A stretch of DNA of 64,000 nt from NCBI GenBank assembly GCA_963826055.1, contig CAWGVO010000012.1, positions 1-64,000 of the forward strand, in the 5' to 3' direction. The notes below the pieces were generated by a model. That model did no database searches. It was not told the origin of the DNA and was given only the letters and a program-made list of their open reading frames with translations. Shown in pieces: positions 7,974 to 16,618 of the stretch; the first letter of the stretch is position 1; every line of letters begins with the position of its first letter. This DNA is from JBBDMC01 sp963826055. GTDB lineage: Bacteria; Pseudomonadota; Alphaproteobacteria; Rhizobiales; Kaistiaceae. The translations under genes were made by a program, and so were the position numbers.

Positions 7974-8043
7974 CTTCGATTTCTTGACAATGGGCAAGGC
8001 TTCGCCCGATCCCGGCGGTCGGCGCGGCAGAACGGACGATCCG

Positions 8044-8658
8044 ATGTACGCAGTCATCAAAACCGGCGGCAAGCAGTACCGCGTTGCGGCAGCCGACCTC
8101 GTCGAAATCGAGAGGCTGACGGGCGCCGAGGGCGACGCCGTCGCCTTCGCCGAGGTACTGATGGTTGGCGGCGACGAGGGGATCACCATCGGCAGCCCGC
8201 TCGTCAGCGGCGCCACGGTTGCCGGCGAGATCGTCGAGCACCGCCGCGGCGAACGGATCCGCGTCTTCAAGAAACGCCGGCGGCAAAATTCCAAACGCAC
8301 CCGCGGCCATCGCCAGGATCACACCCTGGTGCGCATCACCGAGATCCTGACCGACGGCAAGGCGCCCTCCAAAGCGAAGGCAAGGGAAGCTCCGAAGGCC
8401 AAGGCGGCCGAAGCCGCCGCCGAGGCGGCTCCTGCCGCAGCCGTCGAGGCAAGCGGAGACGACCTCAAGAAGCTCTCCGGCGTCGGGCCGGCGATCGAGA
8501 AGAAGCTCCACGCCCTCGGCGTCACCACATACGCCGAGATCGCGGCATGGACCGCGGAGGACATCGCACGCGTCGACGAGGGCCTGAACTTCAAGGGCCG
8601 CATCGAGCGCGAAGGCTGGGTCGAGCAGGCGAAGAAGCTTGCCGCCGGCGAAGAGTAA
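8044..8658 (+). CDS. rplU: 50S ribosomal protein L21 with C-terminal helix-hairpin-helix extension
   Basis: Residues 1-103 are a standard L21 (MYAVIKTGGKQYRV; FKKRRRQNSKRTRGHRQDHT), which binds 23S rRNA in the large subunit. An Ala/Lys-rich linker follows, then a folded tail of about 65 residues (LKKLSGVGPAIEKKLHALGV, ending WVEQAKKL) that looks like a helix-hairpin-helix DNA/RNA-binding unit. Total 204 residues, about twice the E. coli protein. Extended L21 is known in alphaproteobacteria. The start MYAVI is canonical. rpmA follows 12 bases later. Confidence 0.95.
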   Translation: MYAVIKTGGKQYRVAAADLVEIERLTGAEGDAVAFAEVLMVGGDEGITIGSPLVSGATVAGEIVEHRRGERIRVFKKRRRQNSKRTRGHRQDHTLVRITEILTDGKAPSKAKAREAPKAKAAEAAAEAAPAAAVEASGDDLKKLSGVGPAIEKKLHALGVTTYAEIAAWTAEDIARVDEGLNFKGRIEREGWVEQAKKLAAGEE

Positions 8659-8670
8659 GGAGAAGCATCG

Positions 8671-8943
8671 ATGGCTCACAAAAAAGCTGGCGGTTCGTCG
8701 CGCAACGGCCGCGACTCGGCCGGCCAGCGCCTTGGCGTCAAGCGCTTCGGCGGCCAGCAGGTCCTCGCCGGCAGCATCCTCGTGCGCCAGCGCGGCACCA
8801 AGTGGCGGCCGGGCGACAACGTCGGCGTCGGCAAGGACCACACCATCTTCGCGCTGGTCGACGGGGCGGTCGAGTTCCAGACCAGGGCCGAGGGCCGCAC
8901 CTACGTCTCGGTGAAGCCGGCGGCGGCCACCGCCGCGGAATAG
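8671..8943 (+). CDS. rpmA: 50S ribosomal protein L27
   Basis: 90 residues beginning MAHKKAGGSSRNGRDS with the family's GQRLGVKRFGGQ and RQRGTKWRPGDNVG segments. L27 sits near the peptidyl-transferase centre. The N-terminus starts directly with MAHKK, so no cleavable leader is present. RBS AAGGAGAAG precedes the ATG. Cotranscription with rplU is expected. Confidence 0.97.
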   Translation: MAHKKAGGSSRNGRDSAGQRLGVKRFGGQQVLAGSILVRQRGTKWRPGDNVGVGKDHTIFALVDGAVEFQTRAEGRTYVSVKPAAATAAE

Positions 8944-8947
8944 GTCG

Positions 8948-8963
8948 GGCCCCGCGCGGGGCC
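8948..8963. repeat. GC palindrome after rpmA
   Basis: GGCCCC-GCGC-GGGGCC, a 16-base perfect palindrome starting four bases after the rpmA stop. It has no following T-run, so it is at most a partial terminator or mRNA-end stabiliser within the rpmA-obgE junction. Confidence 0.4.
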
Positions 8964-9062
8964 AGCGCCCCTCCCGGATCGCGTTCGCGCCGCCTTGCAC
9001 ACAAGGCGGCGCTCTTGTGATATCGGAGGCGCAAACTCCGCACCGCCGCCGAGCGTTCCCGG

Positions 9063-10082
9063 ATGAAGTTCCTCGACCAGGCCAAGGTCTACGTGCGCTC
9101 CGGCAACGGCGGCAACGGCTGCGTGTCGTTCCGGCGGGAAAAGTTCATCGAGTTCGGCGGCCCGGACGGCGGTGACGGCGGCCGCGGCGGTGACGTCTGG
9201 GTCGAGGCCGTCGACGGCCTCAACACCCTCATCGACTACCGCTACCAGCAGCATTTCAAGGCGGCCAAGGGCGGCAACGGCATGGGCCGCGACCGCGCCG
9301 GAGCAAAGGGCGCCGACGCACTGCTCAAGGTTCCGGTCGGCACGGAGATCCTCGACGAGGACAATGCCACGGTGCTCGCCGACCTCGACCGCAGCGGCGC
9401 CCGCTACCGGATTGCCCGCGGCGGCAACGGCGGTTTCGGCAATGCCCACTTCAAGTCGTCGGTCAACCGCGCCCCGCGTCGCGCCAACCCCGGCCAGGAA
9501 GGGACGGAGTATTGGCTCTGGCTTCGCCTGAAGCTGATCGCCGATGCCGGCCTCGTCGGCTTGCCCAATGCCGGCAAGTCGACGTTCCTCGCCACCGTCT
9601 CCGCCGCCAAACCCAAGGTCGCCGACTACCCCTTCACCACCCTCCATCCGATCCTCGGCGTCGTCGCCGTCGATGGCCGCGAGTTCGTGCTCGCCGACAT
9701 CCCCGGCCTGATCGAGGGCGCCCACACGGGCGCCGGGCTCGGCGACCGCTTCCTCGGCCACGTCGAGCGCTGCAGCGTACTGCTCCATCTGGTCGACGCG
9801 ACCGCCGAAGACCCCGCCGCGGACTACGCCACCGTCCGCCGCGAACTCATCGCCTATGGCGCCGGCCTCGCCGAAAAGGAGGAGGTCGTCGCCATCTCCA
9901 AGACCGACGCCGTCGATGCCGGCCGGCTGGCCGACGTGCGCGCCGCCGTTGCCGAGACAGCCGGACGCGAGCCGCTGCTGGTGTCGTCGGTCAGCGGCGC
10001 CGGCGTCGCCGACGTGCTGAGGGCCCTGTGGCGGGAAATCGAGCGCGCCAGGACGTCCGCCGACGCGGTGGCCCTGTCATGA
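9063..10082 (+). CDS. obgE: GTPase ObgE/CgtA
   Basis: A 339-residue Obg GTPase. The N-terminal glycine-rich Obg fold has repeated GGNGG motifs (GGNGGNGCVSFRREKF; GPDGGDGGRGGDV). The G-domain has G1 GLPNAGKST (about residue 166), G3 DIPGLIEGA, and G4 SKTD. It is needed for 50S assembly and the stringent response. Length is normal for alphaproteobacteria without the C-terminal OCT domain. Its stop overlaps the proB start (ATGA), so translation is coupled. Confidence 0.96.
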   Translation: MKFLDQAKVYVRSGNGGNGCVSFRREKFIEFGGPDGGDGGRGGDVWVEAVDGLNTLIDYRYQQHFKAAKGGNGMGRDRAGAKGADALLKVPVGTEILDEDNATVLADLDRSGARYRIARGGNGGFGNAHFKSSVNRAPRRANPGQEGTEYWLWLRLKLIADAGLVGLPNAGKSTFLATVSAAKPKVADYPFTTLHPILGVVAVDGREFVLADIPGLIEGAHTGAGLGDRFLGHVERCSVLLHLVDATAEDPAADYATVRRELIAYGAGLAEKEEVVAISKTDAVDAGRLADVRAAVAETAGREPLLVSSVSGAGVADVLRALWREIERARTSADAVALS

Positions 10083-11200
10083 ACCGTTCGCCCGAAGCCT
10101 ATCGCCGTATCGTCATCAAGGTCGGCTCGTCGCTGCTGGTCGATCGCAAGACCGGGCGGCTGCGGACCGGCTGGCTGGAAACGCTGGCCGAAGACATCGG
10201 CGGCCTCGCCGCCGGCGACCGCGATGTTCTGGTGGTCTCCTCAGGCGCCATCGCGCTTGGCCGTGGCGTGCTTTCCCTGCCGGCGGGGCCGCTCAAGCTC
10301 GAGGAGAGCCAGGCTGCCGCCGCCGTCGGCCAGATCGCGCTTGCCAGCGCCTACACCGAGGTGCTGGGCAAGGTCGGCATCACGGCCGGGCAGATCCTGC
10401 TTACCCCCGGCGACACCGAGGAGCGCCGGCGCTACCTCAACGCCCGCTCGACCATCGCCACGCTGCTCAAGCTTGGCGCCGTGCCGGTGATCAACGAGAA
10501 CGACACGGTCGCCACCGCCGAGATCCGCTACGGCGACAACGACCGCCTCGCCGCCCGCGTCGCCACCATGATGAGCGCCGATCTTCTGATCCTGCTCTCC
10601 GACGTCGACGGCCTTTATTCGAAGCCGCCATCCACCGACCCCGATGCCGAACTGATCGAGACCGTGCCGCGCATCACTCCGGCGATCGAGGCGATGGCTG
10701 GCGCCGCCGGGTCCGACCATGCCCGAGGCGGCATGCTGACCAAGCTCGAGGCCGGCAAGATCGCCACCACCGCCGGCACCGCCATGATGATCGCCAGCGG
10801 CCACGACGACCATCCCATCCGCCGCATCTCGGCCGGCGGCCGGTGCACTCTCTTCGCCGCCGAGATCAACCCCGTGACGGCGCGCAAGCGCTGGATCTCC
10901 GGCCGGCTGGAAACGCGCGGCGCACTTATTGTCGACGCCGGCGCGATCCGGGCGCTCCGTTCCGGCAAGAGCCTCCTGCCGGCAGGCGTGCGCCGGGTCG
11001 AGGGTGACTTCCAGCGCGGCGATTCGGTTCAGATCCTGGCGCTCGACGGCGAGGAGGTCGGCCGCGGCCTCGTTGCCTATGACGCCGGCGATGCTGAGCG
11101 GATCGCCGGCCGCAACAGCGGCGAGATCGAGGCGATCCTCGGCTTTGCCGGCCGCGCCGAGATGATCCATCGCGACGACATGGCGTTGAGGGGCGAGTAG
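10079..11200 (+). CDS. proB: Glutamate 5-kinase
   Basis: 373 residues. The amino-acid kinase domain (IVIKVGSSLLVD at the N-terminus, VVSSGAIALGRG, VINENDTV, LSDVDGLY) phosphorylates glutamate in the first step of proline synthesis. A C-terminal PUA domain starts near residue 280 (RGALIVDAGAIRAL ... LLPAGVRRVEGDF). The ATG overlaps the obgE stop by 4 bases. The partner proA lies further on, separated by a transporter gene on the opposite strand. Confidence 0.96.
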   Translation: MNRSPEAYRRIVIKVGSSLLVDRKTGRLRTGWLETLAEDIGGLAAGDRDVLVVSSGAIALGRGVLSLPAGPLKLEESQAAAAVGQIALASAYTEVLGKVGITAGQILLTPGDTEERRRYLNARSTIATLLKLGAVPVINENDTVATAEIRYGDNDRLAARVATMMSADLLILLSDVDGLYSKPPSTDPDAELIETVPRITPAIEAMAGAAGSDHARGGMLTKLEAGKIATTAGTAMMIASGHDDHPIRRISAGGRCTLFAAEINPVTARKRWISGRLETRGALIVDAGAIRALRSGKSLLPAGVRRVEGDFQRGDSVQILALDGEEVGRGLVAYDAGDAERIAGRNSGEIEAILGFAGRAEMIHRDDMALRGE

Positions 11201-11204
11201 CGCC

Positions 11205-12125
11205 TTATCGGTCTGTCAGCAGGTTCTGCCGCGGCCGGCGCATGACCTGTCGTTCGCGCAGGAAGATGAAAAGGCCCGCGCCGATGATGACCGCAGCGCC
11301 CACGACCACGGGCATCGTCGGCACGTCGTTGAAGAAGATGTAGCCGAACACCGCCGCCCATACGATCACCGTGTACTGGTAGGGCACGACCACCGAGGCC
11401 GGCGCAAGCTTGAGCGAGCGGATGACGCACAGCAGCGCGATCATCGAGACGACGCCCAACATGCCGAGCAGTCCGGCATCGACAACGCCGATCGGCACCC
11501 ACGTCAACGGAGCCAGGATCGCGCCCGCGATCAGCGAACCGACCATCTGCCACGCGACCATCACCACGTTGGGCGTCGCCCGCAGTGATCGCGTCACGAT
11601 CATCAAGAGCGCGAACAAAAGGCTGCCGAGGAGGGCCACCAGCGCCGGCCAGCCAAAGGACGTCCCTGACGGCTGCAGGGCAAACGCGACGCCGGCAAAG
11701 CCGACGATCACCGCGCTCCAGCGCCGCCAGCCGACGTGCTCGCCGAGGATCAACGCGGCCAGGACCGTGACGAAGATCGGTGAGGCAAGGTAGTAGGTCA
11801 TGGTGTCGGCGAGCGGCAGCGACGACACGGCGATGTAGAAGCACGCCACCTCGCCAGTCGCCAGCGCGGCCCTGAGCACCTGCAGGCCCAGCCGCTCCAC
11901 CACGGCGGAGGGCGCGAGGCCGCTCCGAACGACGAACGGGATGAGCACCAGACCCGCCGTGAGGCCGCGAAAGAGCATGATCTGACCGACCGGGTAGGTA
12001 CCCGCCAGCCATTTGCCGAGCGTATCGTTGAGCGAGTAGATGAAGATGGCGAGCAGCATCAGGGCAATGCCGCCGGCGAGGTTCTGCTCATCCTCGGGCG
12101 TCCGCGCCCCTTCGATCGCTGACAT
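11205..12125 (-). CDS. EamA/DMT-family transporter
   Basis: 306 residues with about ten transmembrane helices in two repeated EamA halves (first half from LAGGIALMLLAIFIYSLNDT; second from ALVALLGSLLFALLMIVTRS). DMT carriers export metabolites or amino acids across the inner membrane; the substrate is unknown. ATG 12125 (MSAIEG) is chosen; the longer upstream frame lies antisense to proA. It ends 4 bases from the proB stop (convergent) and splits the usual proB-proA pair. Confidence 0.85.
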   Translation of the reverse strand: MSAIEGARTPEDEQNLAGGIALMLLAIFIYSLNDTLGKWLAGTYPVGQIMLFRGLTAGLVLIPFVVRSGLAPSAVVERLGLQVLRAALATGEVACFYIAVSSLPLADTMTYYLASPIFVTVLAALILGEHVGWRRWSAVIVGFAGVAFALQPSGTSFGWPALVALLGSLLFALLMIVTRSLRATPNVVMVAWQMVGSLIAGAILAPLTWVPIGVVDAGLLGMLGVVSMIALLCVIRSLKLAPASVVVPYQYTVIVWAAVFGYIFFNDVPTMPVVVGAAVIIGAGLFIFLRERQVMRRPRQNLLTDR

Positions 12126-12258
12126 TGGAAGGCAGTCCGTCGGTTGGGCGCTTCTCATCGCCCACCGGCCCGTCGAAGTCCAGCCGGGTTGCACCGCGTC
12201 GGCGCACGTGTCAAACCGCCGCCCGCCGGCTAGAATGGCCGCCGAAAGGGCTTTTGCC

Positions 12259-13554
12259 ATGAGCGTCACCGACATTGCCGAACGGCGCGCCGCCACCGAT
12301 ATCGCCACCGAAATGGCGGCAATCGGCAGGTCCGCCCGCGCCGCCGCCCATGCCCTCGGGCTCGCGACCACCGCTGCCAAGAACCGCGCGCTGACCGTCG
12401 CCGCTGCCGTCATTCGCAAGAACGAGGCGAGCATCCTCGCCGACAATGCCCGCGACGTCGCCGACGCGCGCGCCGAAGGCATCTCGGCCTCCTTCATCGA
12501 TCGCCTCACGCTGACTGAGGCGCGGATCGAGGCGATGGCCCGCGGGCTGGAGGAGATCGCCGCCCTCCCCGACCCGGTCGGCACCGTGCTCGCCGGCTGG
12601 GACCGCCCCAACGGGCTACACATCGAGCGGGTGCGTACGCCGCTGGGCGTCATCGGTATCATTTACGAGAGCCGGCCGAACGTGACCGCCGACGCCGGCG
12701 CGCTCTGCCTCAAGGCCGGCAACGCCGCGATCCTGCGCGGCGGCTCCGACTCGTTCCGCTCGTCCGCCGCCATCCACCGCTGCCTTGCCGAGGGCCTCGC
12801 CGCCGCCGGTCTGCCGGCCGCCGCCATCCAGATGGTGCCGACCCGTGACCGGGCCGCCGTCGGGGCGATGCTCACCGGCCTCGGCGGCACCATCGACGTC
12901 ATCGTGCCGCGCGGCGGCAAGAGCCTGGTCAAGCGCGTGCAGGACGAGGCGCGCCTGCCAGTGTTTGCCCACCTCGAGGGTGTCTGCCACGTCTACGTCC
13001 ACGCCGGGGCCGACCCGGCGATGGCCGAAGAGATCGTCGTCAACGCCAAGATGCGCCGCGTCAGCGTGTGCGGCGCCGCCGAGACGCTGCTAGTCGACCG
13101 CGCGGTAGCGTCGAGCCAGCTGCCGCGGCTGGTCGCCGCGTTGCAGGCGGCCGGGTGCGCGGTGCGCGGCGACGAGGCGACCCGGGCGCTAGCCTCCGGC
13201 GTAGCGCCGGCGACAGACGCCGACTGGGGCTGCGAATACCTCGACGCCGTCATGGCGGTGAAGGTGGTCGGCGGCCTCGACGCCGCCATCGCCCATATCG
13301 AGCACTACGGCACCCATCATACCGACGCCATCGTCACCGGTGATCAGGCGGCTGCCGACCGGTTCCTGGCGGAGGTCGATTCGGCGATCGTCCTCCACAA
13401 CGCCTCCACCCAGTTTGCCGACGGCGGCGAGTTCGGAATGGGGGCCGAGATCGGCATCGCCACCGGCCGCCTGCACGCACGCGGTCCCGTTGGCGTCGAG
13501 CAGTTGACGAGCTTCAAGTACCGCGTGCGCGGTTCCGGTCAGGTGCGGCCGTGA
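12259..13554 (+). CDS. proA: Gamma-glutamyl phosphate reductase
   Basis: A 431-residue aldehyde-dehydrogenase-superfamily enzyme that reduces glutamyl-5-phosphate to the semialdehyde. Motifs: IGIIYESRPNVTADAGALC, LKAGNAAILRGG, the catalytic Cys in MRRVSVCGAAET, and the C-terminal EIGIATGRLHARGPVG with GVEQLTSFKY. The start at 12259 gives MSVTDIAERR; another in-frame ATG lies a few codons upstream (12235). nadD follows after 22 bases. Confidence 0.96.
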   Translation: MSVTDIAERRAATDIATEMAAIGRSARAAAHALGLATTAAKNRALTVAAAVIRKNEASILADNARDVADARAEGISASFIDRLTLTEARIEAMARGLEEIAALPDPVGTVLAGWDRPNGLHIERVRTPLGVIGIIYESRPNVTADAGALCLKAGNAAILRGGSDSFRSSAAIHRCLAEGLAAAGLPAAAIQMVPTRDRAAVGAMLTGLGGTIDVIVPRGGKSLVKRVQDEARLPVFAHLEGVCHVYVHAGADPAMAEEIVVNAKMRRVSVCGAAETLLVDRAVASSQLPRLVAALQAAGCAVRGDEATRALASGVAPATDADWGCEYLDAVMAVKVVGGLDAAIAHIEHYGTHHTDAIVTGDQAAADRFLAEVDSAIVLHNASTQFADGGEFGMGAEIGIATGRLHARGPVGVEQLTSFKYRVRGSGQVRP

Positions 13555-13576
13555 GGCAACCATCACCACCGACCGC

Positions 13577-14221
13577 ATGAGTCGCGCGAAAGCTGAAACG
13601 CCGCTGGCCGACCTTCGCCTGCCGGCTTTCCAGCCCGGCATGCGAATCGGCCTCTTTGGCGGCTCGTTCGATCCCCCCCATGAGGGCCACCTGGCGGTCA
13701 GCTCCGTCGGCCTCGACGCCCTCGGCCTCGATCAGGTCTGGTGGCTGGTTTCGCCCCAAAACCCGCTGAAGCCCAACGCGCCGTCGAGCGACCTTTCCCG
13801 CCGGATCGCCGCCGCGCGGGAACTGGCCCGCGACCCGCGCATCCGCGTGACCGGGATCGAGGCGGCGCTCGGCACCACCTTCACCGCCGAGACCCTGGCT
13901 CACCTGCTGCCGCGCATGCCCGGCGTCGCCAGCGTCTGGATGATGGGCGCCGACAACCTGCAAAGCTTCCACCGCTGGCGCGACTGGCAGGTGATCGCCG
14001 CCAGCCTGCCGATCGCGGTGTTCAATCGCCCCGGAATGGCGCTCCGTGCCCTCTCCTCGCCAACCGCCCATACCCTGTGGCAATCGCGCATCAGGTCCGC
14101 CGATGCCCGCTCGCTTGCCTCAAAACCGCCGCCAGCCTGGGTTTTCCTGCCCTCACCGCACATTGCGATCTCGTCAACCGCGTTGCGTGGTGCCGGTCGG
14201 GAACGCCGCGACGTGTCTTGA
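13577..14221 (+). CDS. nadD: Nicotinate-nucleotide adenylyltransferase
   Basis: 214 residues. The nucleotidyltransferase signature GLFGGSFDPPHEGH begins near residue 25, with WWLVSPQNPLK, then the GADN motif (VWMMGADNLQSFHRW) and ISSTALR near the end. It makes deamido-NAD from nicotinate mononucleotide. The ATG at 13577 adds a 21-residue lead before MRIGLFGG, which could be the true start. rsfS follows, as in most alphaproteobacteria. Confidence 0.94.
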   Translation: MSRAKAETPLADLRLPAFQPGMRIGLFGGSFDPPHEGHLAVSSVGLDALGLDQVWWLVSPQNPLKPNAPSSDLSRRIAAARELARDPRIRVTGIEAALGTTFTAETLAHLLPRMPGVASVWMMGADNLQSFHRWRDWQVIAASLPIAVFNRPGMALRALSSPTAHTLWQSRIRSADARSLASKPPPAWVFLPSPHIAISSTALRGAGRERRDVS

Positions 14222-14272
14222 AAGCGTCACCGGCGTCCGCATATCCTTGAAACGTCGCCGCTGTCCGGCGGC

Positions 14273-14710
14273 TTGAGCAGAAGGGACCAAACACTGACAA
14301 CCGCACTTCGTAGGGAGGAGGGGCGCACACGTCCTCCTCGTCTTGCGACCGCCCGCCGTGAGCTTTCAGCGGCGGCCGCCCTCAAGGTGGTCCTCAAGAG
14401 CCTGGAAGACGCCAAAGCCGAGGACCTTGTCCACATCGACCTCGCCGGCAAATCTCCCCTCGCCGATTCCATGGTGATCGCCTCCGGGCGCTCCCAGCGC
14501 CATGTCGCGGCCATCGCGGAGCGGCTGATCGGCGACCTCAAGGACGCCGGCTGCACCGCGGTCCGCTGCGAGGGACTGCGAACCGCCGACTGGGTTCTGA
14601 TCGACACCGGCGACGTGATCGTTCACGTATTCCGGCCCGAGGTCCGCGGTTTCTACAATCTCGAGAAGATGTGGCTCGCCGGACACCCGGCCGCTCCCGC
14701 CGCCGTCTGA
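14273..14710 (+). CDS. rsfS: Ribosome silencing factor RsfS
   Basis: The conserved core is clear: LKSLEDAKAEDLVHIDLAG, MVIASGRSQRHV, GLRTADWVLIDTGDVIVHVF and the terminal REFYNLE-like RGFYNLEKMW. RsfS binds L14 and blocks subunit joining in stationary phase. The start is uncertain. TTG 14273 gives 145 residues with a long basic lead and no evident Shine-Dalgarno; GTG 14387 would begin right at the core. Translation may be coupled to nadD. Confidence 0.9.
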   Translation: MSRRDQTLTTALRREEGRTRPPRLATARRELSAAAALKVVLKSLEDAKAEDLVHIDLAGKSPLADSMVIASGRSQRHVAAIAERLIGDLKDAGCTAVRCEGLRTADWVLIDTGDVIVHVFRPEVRGFYNLEKMWLAGHPAAPAAV

Positions 14711-14744
14711 CGCGCGGGGGGCTCCGGCCGGCGGGTGATCGCCG

Positions 14745-15224
14745 ATGCACGTCACCATCGCAGCGGTTGGCCGGCTGAAGGCCGGCCCTGAGCGGGCGCT
14801 CCTGGAGCGGTTCCTCGACCGCGCCGGCAAGGGCGCCCGCCCCCTCGGCCTCACCGTGGCCGTGCGTGAATTCCCGGAAAGCCGCGCCACCACCACCGTC
14901 GCGCGCATGGAACAGGAAGCGGCCGCCATCCTTGCTACCATCCCTGCCGGCGCAACCGTTGTCGCCCTCGACGAAGCGGGGACTCCGCTGGCGAGCCGCG
15001 CCCTCGCCGGGCGGATTTCCGGATGGCGGGAGCACGCCGTCGCCGACCTTGTTTTCGTCATCGGCGGCGCCGACGGTCTCGGCAAGGCGGTGAGCGACAG
15101 GGCGGACCTTCGTCTTGCCTTCGGGCCGGCCACCTGGCCGCACCAACTCGTCCGCATCATGCTCGCCGAGCAGCTCTACCGGGTCGTGACAATCCTTACC
15201 GGCCACCCCTATCATCGCGGCTGA
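14745..15224 (+). CDS. rlmH: 23S rRNA (pseudouridine1915-N3)-methyltransferase
   Basis: A 159-residue SPOUT methyltransferase. MHVTIAAVGRLK opens it; the SAM-binding knot is VFVIGGADGLGKAV with FGPATWPHQLVRIMLAEQLYR and the final HPYHRG. It methylates Psi1915 in helix 69 of 23S rRNA. Length matches the family (about 155). It lies between rsfS and envC. The gpmI gene found here in many relatives is absent. Confidence 0.96.
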   Translation: MHVTIAAVGRLKAGPERALLERFLDRAGKGARPLGLTVAVREFPESRATTTVARMEQEAAAILATIPAGATVVALDEAGTPLASRALAGRISGWREHAVADLVFVIGGADGLGKAVSDRADLRLAFGPATWPHQLVRIMLAEQLYRVVTILTGHPYHRG

Positions 15225-15316
15225 ACACGGTGACCAAACGTTAGCCGCTCCTCTCTAGTGTCCCTGGCGCGAGGGACGGCCACCACCACACCAGCACGGG
15301 AGCAACCGGCGTTGCC

Positions 15317-16618
15317 ATGAACAGGTGCGTTGCAGTGGTGCTGGCGGCAGCGGCGCTTCTCGCCCAGGCGCCGCCTGGCCTTGCCGCCGACGGTGACGCC
15401 ATCACCGTCACGCGCAACGCCCGCCAGGCGGAACTCGACGCCATCACCCGCGACATCCAGCTCACCAAGCAGCGCCAGGCCGAGTTGCAGGAGGAGATCG
15501 ACGGCCTCGACAAGGACCGCGCCACCCTCAACCAGTCCCTGATCGACGCCGGACAGCAGGTTCAGGACCTGGAGGGCAAGATCGACGCCAGCGAGCGCCG
15601 GCTGACCGCCCTTCTCGTCCAGGAAGACAAGCTCAGGACCTCGCTCAACCAGCGGCGCGAGGTGCTCTCCGATGTCCTGGCGGCCTTGCAGCGCATGGGC
15701 CAGCATCCGCCGCCTGCGATCCTGATTCGCCCGGAAGACGCCCTCGCCGCCATCAGGAGTGCGATTCTGCTCGGCGCCGTTGTCCCCGACCTGCGCTCGG
15801 TCGCGGACAAGGTCGCCTCGGAGCTCCAGCAGCTGGTGTCATTGAGAACCGAACAGGAGCACGAGCGCGACCGGCTGAGGGCCGACGCTACCGCCCTGAT
15901 CGAAGGGCGCACCCGCATCGCCTTGCTCCTGGCCGAGAAACAGCGCCAGCGCACCGCCTCGGCCGACGCGCTGGCACGGGAGCAGGCGCGTGCCACCACC
16001 CTCGCCGACGAGGCCACCAACCTCAAGGACCTGATCGCGCGCATGGAATCGCAGAACGCCACGGCCGCCGCCGCCTCGGCGGAAGCCGACAAGGCTGCGG
16101 CGATCGCCCGCACCGAATCCGGCGGCCGGCCGGCGAGGTCGCTCGGCAGCGCCGACCGTTTGGCCCCGACGGTAGCCTTTGCCGACGCCAAGCGGCTGCT
16201 GCCGATGCCCGCCAATGGCCGCCTGATTCGCGGTTTTGGGGAGGCGAACGGCCTCGGCGGGATCTCCCAGGGCATTTCGCTTGCCACCCGCGCCGCCGCC
16301 CAGGTTTCCTCGCCCAGCGATGGCTGGGTGGTGTATGCTGGGCCGTTCCGCAGCTACGGACAACTCTTGATCATCAACGCCGGCGACGGCTATCATGTGT
16401 TGCTGGCGGGGATGGAACGGATAGATGTTCAACTCGGCCAGTTTGTGCTTGCTGGTGAACCGGTGGCGGCCATGGCCTCGCAACAACTGGCGAGCGTTGG
16501 CGCCACGGATATGGGCGTTTCCCAGCCCGTGCTCTATATCGAATTCCGCAAGGATGGCACACCGATTGACCCGGGCCCGTGGTGGGCAGTGTCCAACGTA
16601 GAAAAGGTTGGCGGATGA
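15317..16618 (+). CDS. envC: EnvC-like murein hydrolase activator (degenerate LytM)
   Basis: 433 residues: signal peptide (CVAVVLAAAALLAQAPPGLA), a long coiled coil (about 30-260), then a C-terminal LytM/M23 fold (MPANGRLIRGFGEAN, DGWVVYAGPFRSYGQLLIIN, YIEFRKDGTPIDPGPW). The zinc ligands of active M23 enzymes (H-x3-D and H-x-H) are not present, as in E. coli EnvC, which activates amidases rather than cutting peptidoglycan itself. It acts in the periplasm at septation. Its TGA overlaps the ctpA start. Confidence 0.9.
   Translation: MNRCVAVVLAAAALLAQAPPGLAADGDAITVTRNARQAELDAITRDIQLTKQRQAELQEEIDGLDKDRATLNQSLIDAGQQVQDLEGKIDASERRLTALLVQEDKLRTSLNQRREVLSDVLAALQRMGQHPPPAILIRPEDALAAIRSAILLGAVVPDLRSVADKVASELQQLVSLRTEQEHERDRLRADATALIEGRTRIALLLAEKQRQRTASADALAREQARATTLADEATNLKDLIARMESQNATAAAASAEADKAAAIARTESGGRPARSLGSADRLAPTVAFADAKRLLPMPANGRLIRGFGEANGLGGISQGISLATRAAAQVSSPSDGWVVYAGPFRSYGQLLIINAGDGYHVLLAGMERIDVQLGQFVLAGEPVAAMASQQLASVGATDMGVSQPVLYIEFRKDGTPIDPGPWWAVSNVEKVGG

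Noticed and set aside
7983..7988. Second TTGACA before rplU.
   Set aside because: No acceptable -10 at 15-19 bases downstream; the promoter at 7913-7940 is far better.
8948..8963. GC palindrome after rpmA as an intrinsic terminator.
   Set aside because: No T-run follows and obgE lies about 100 bases downstream in the same expected operon.
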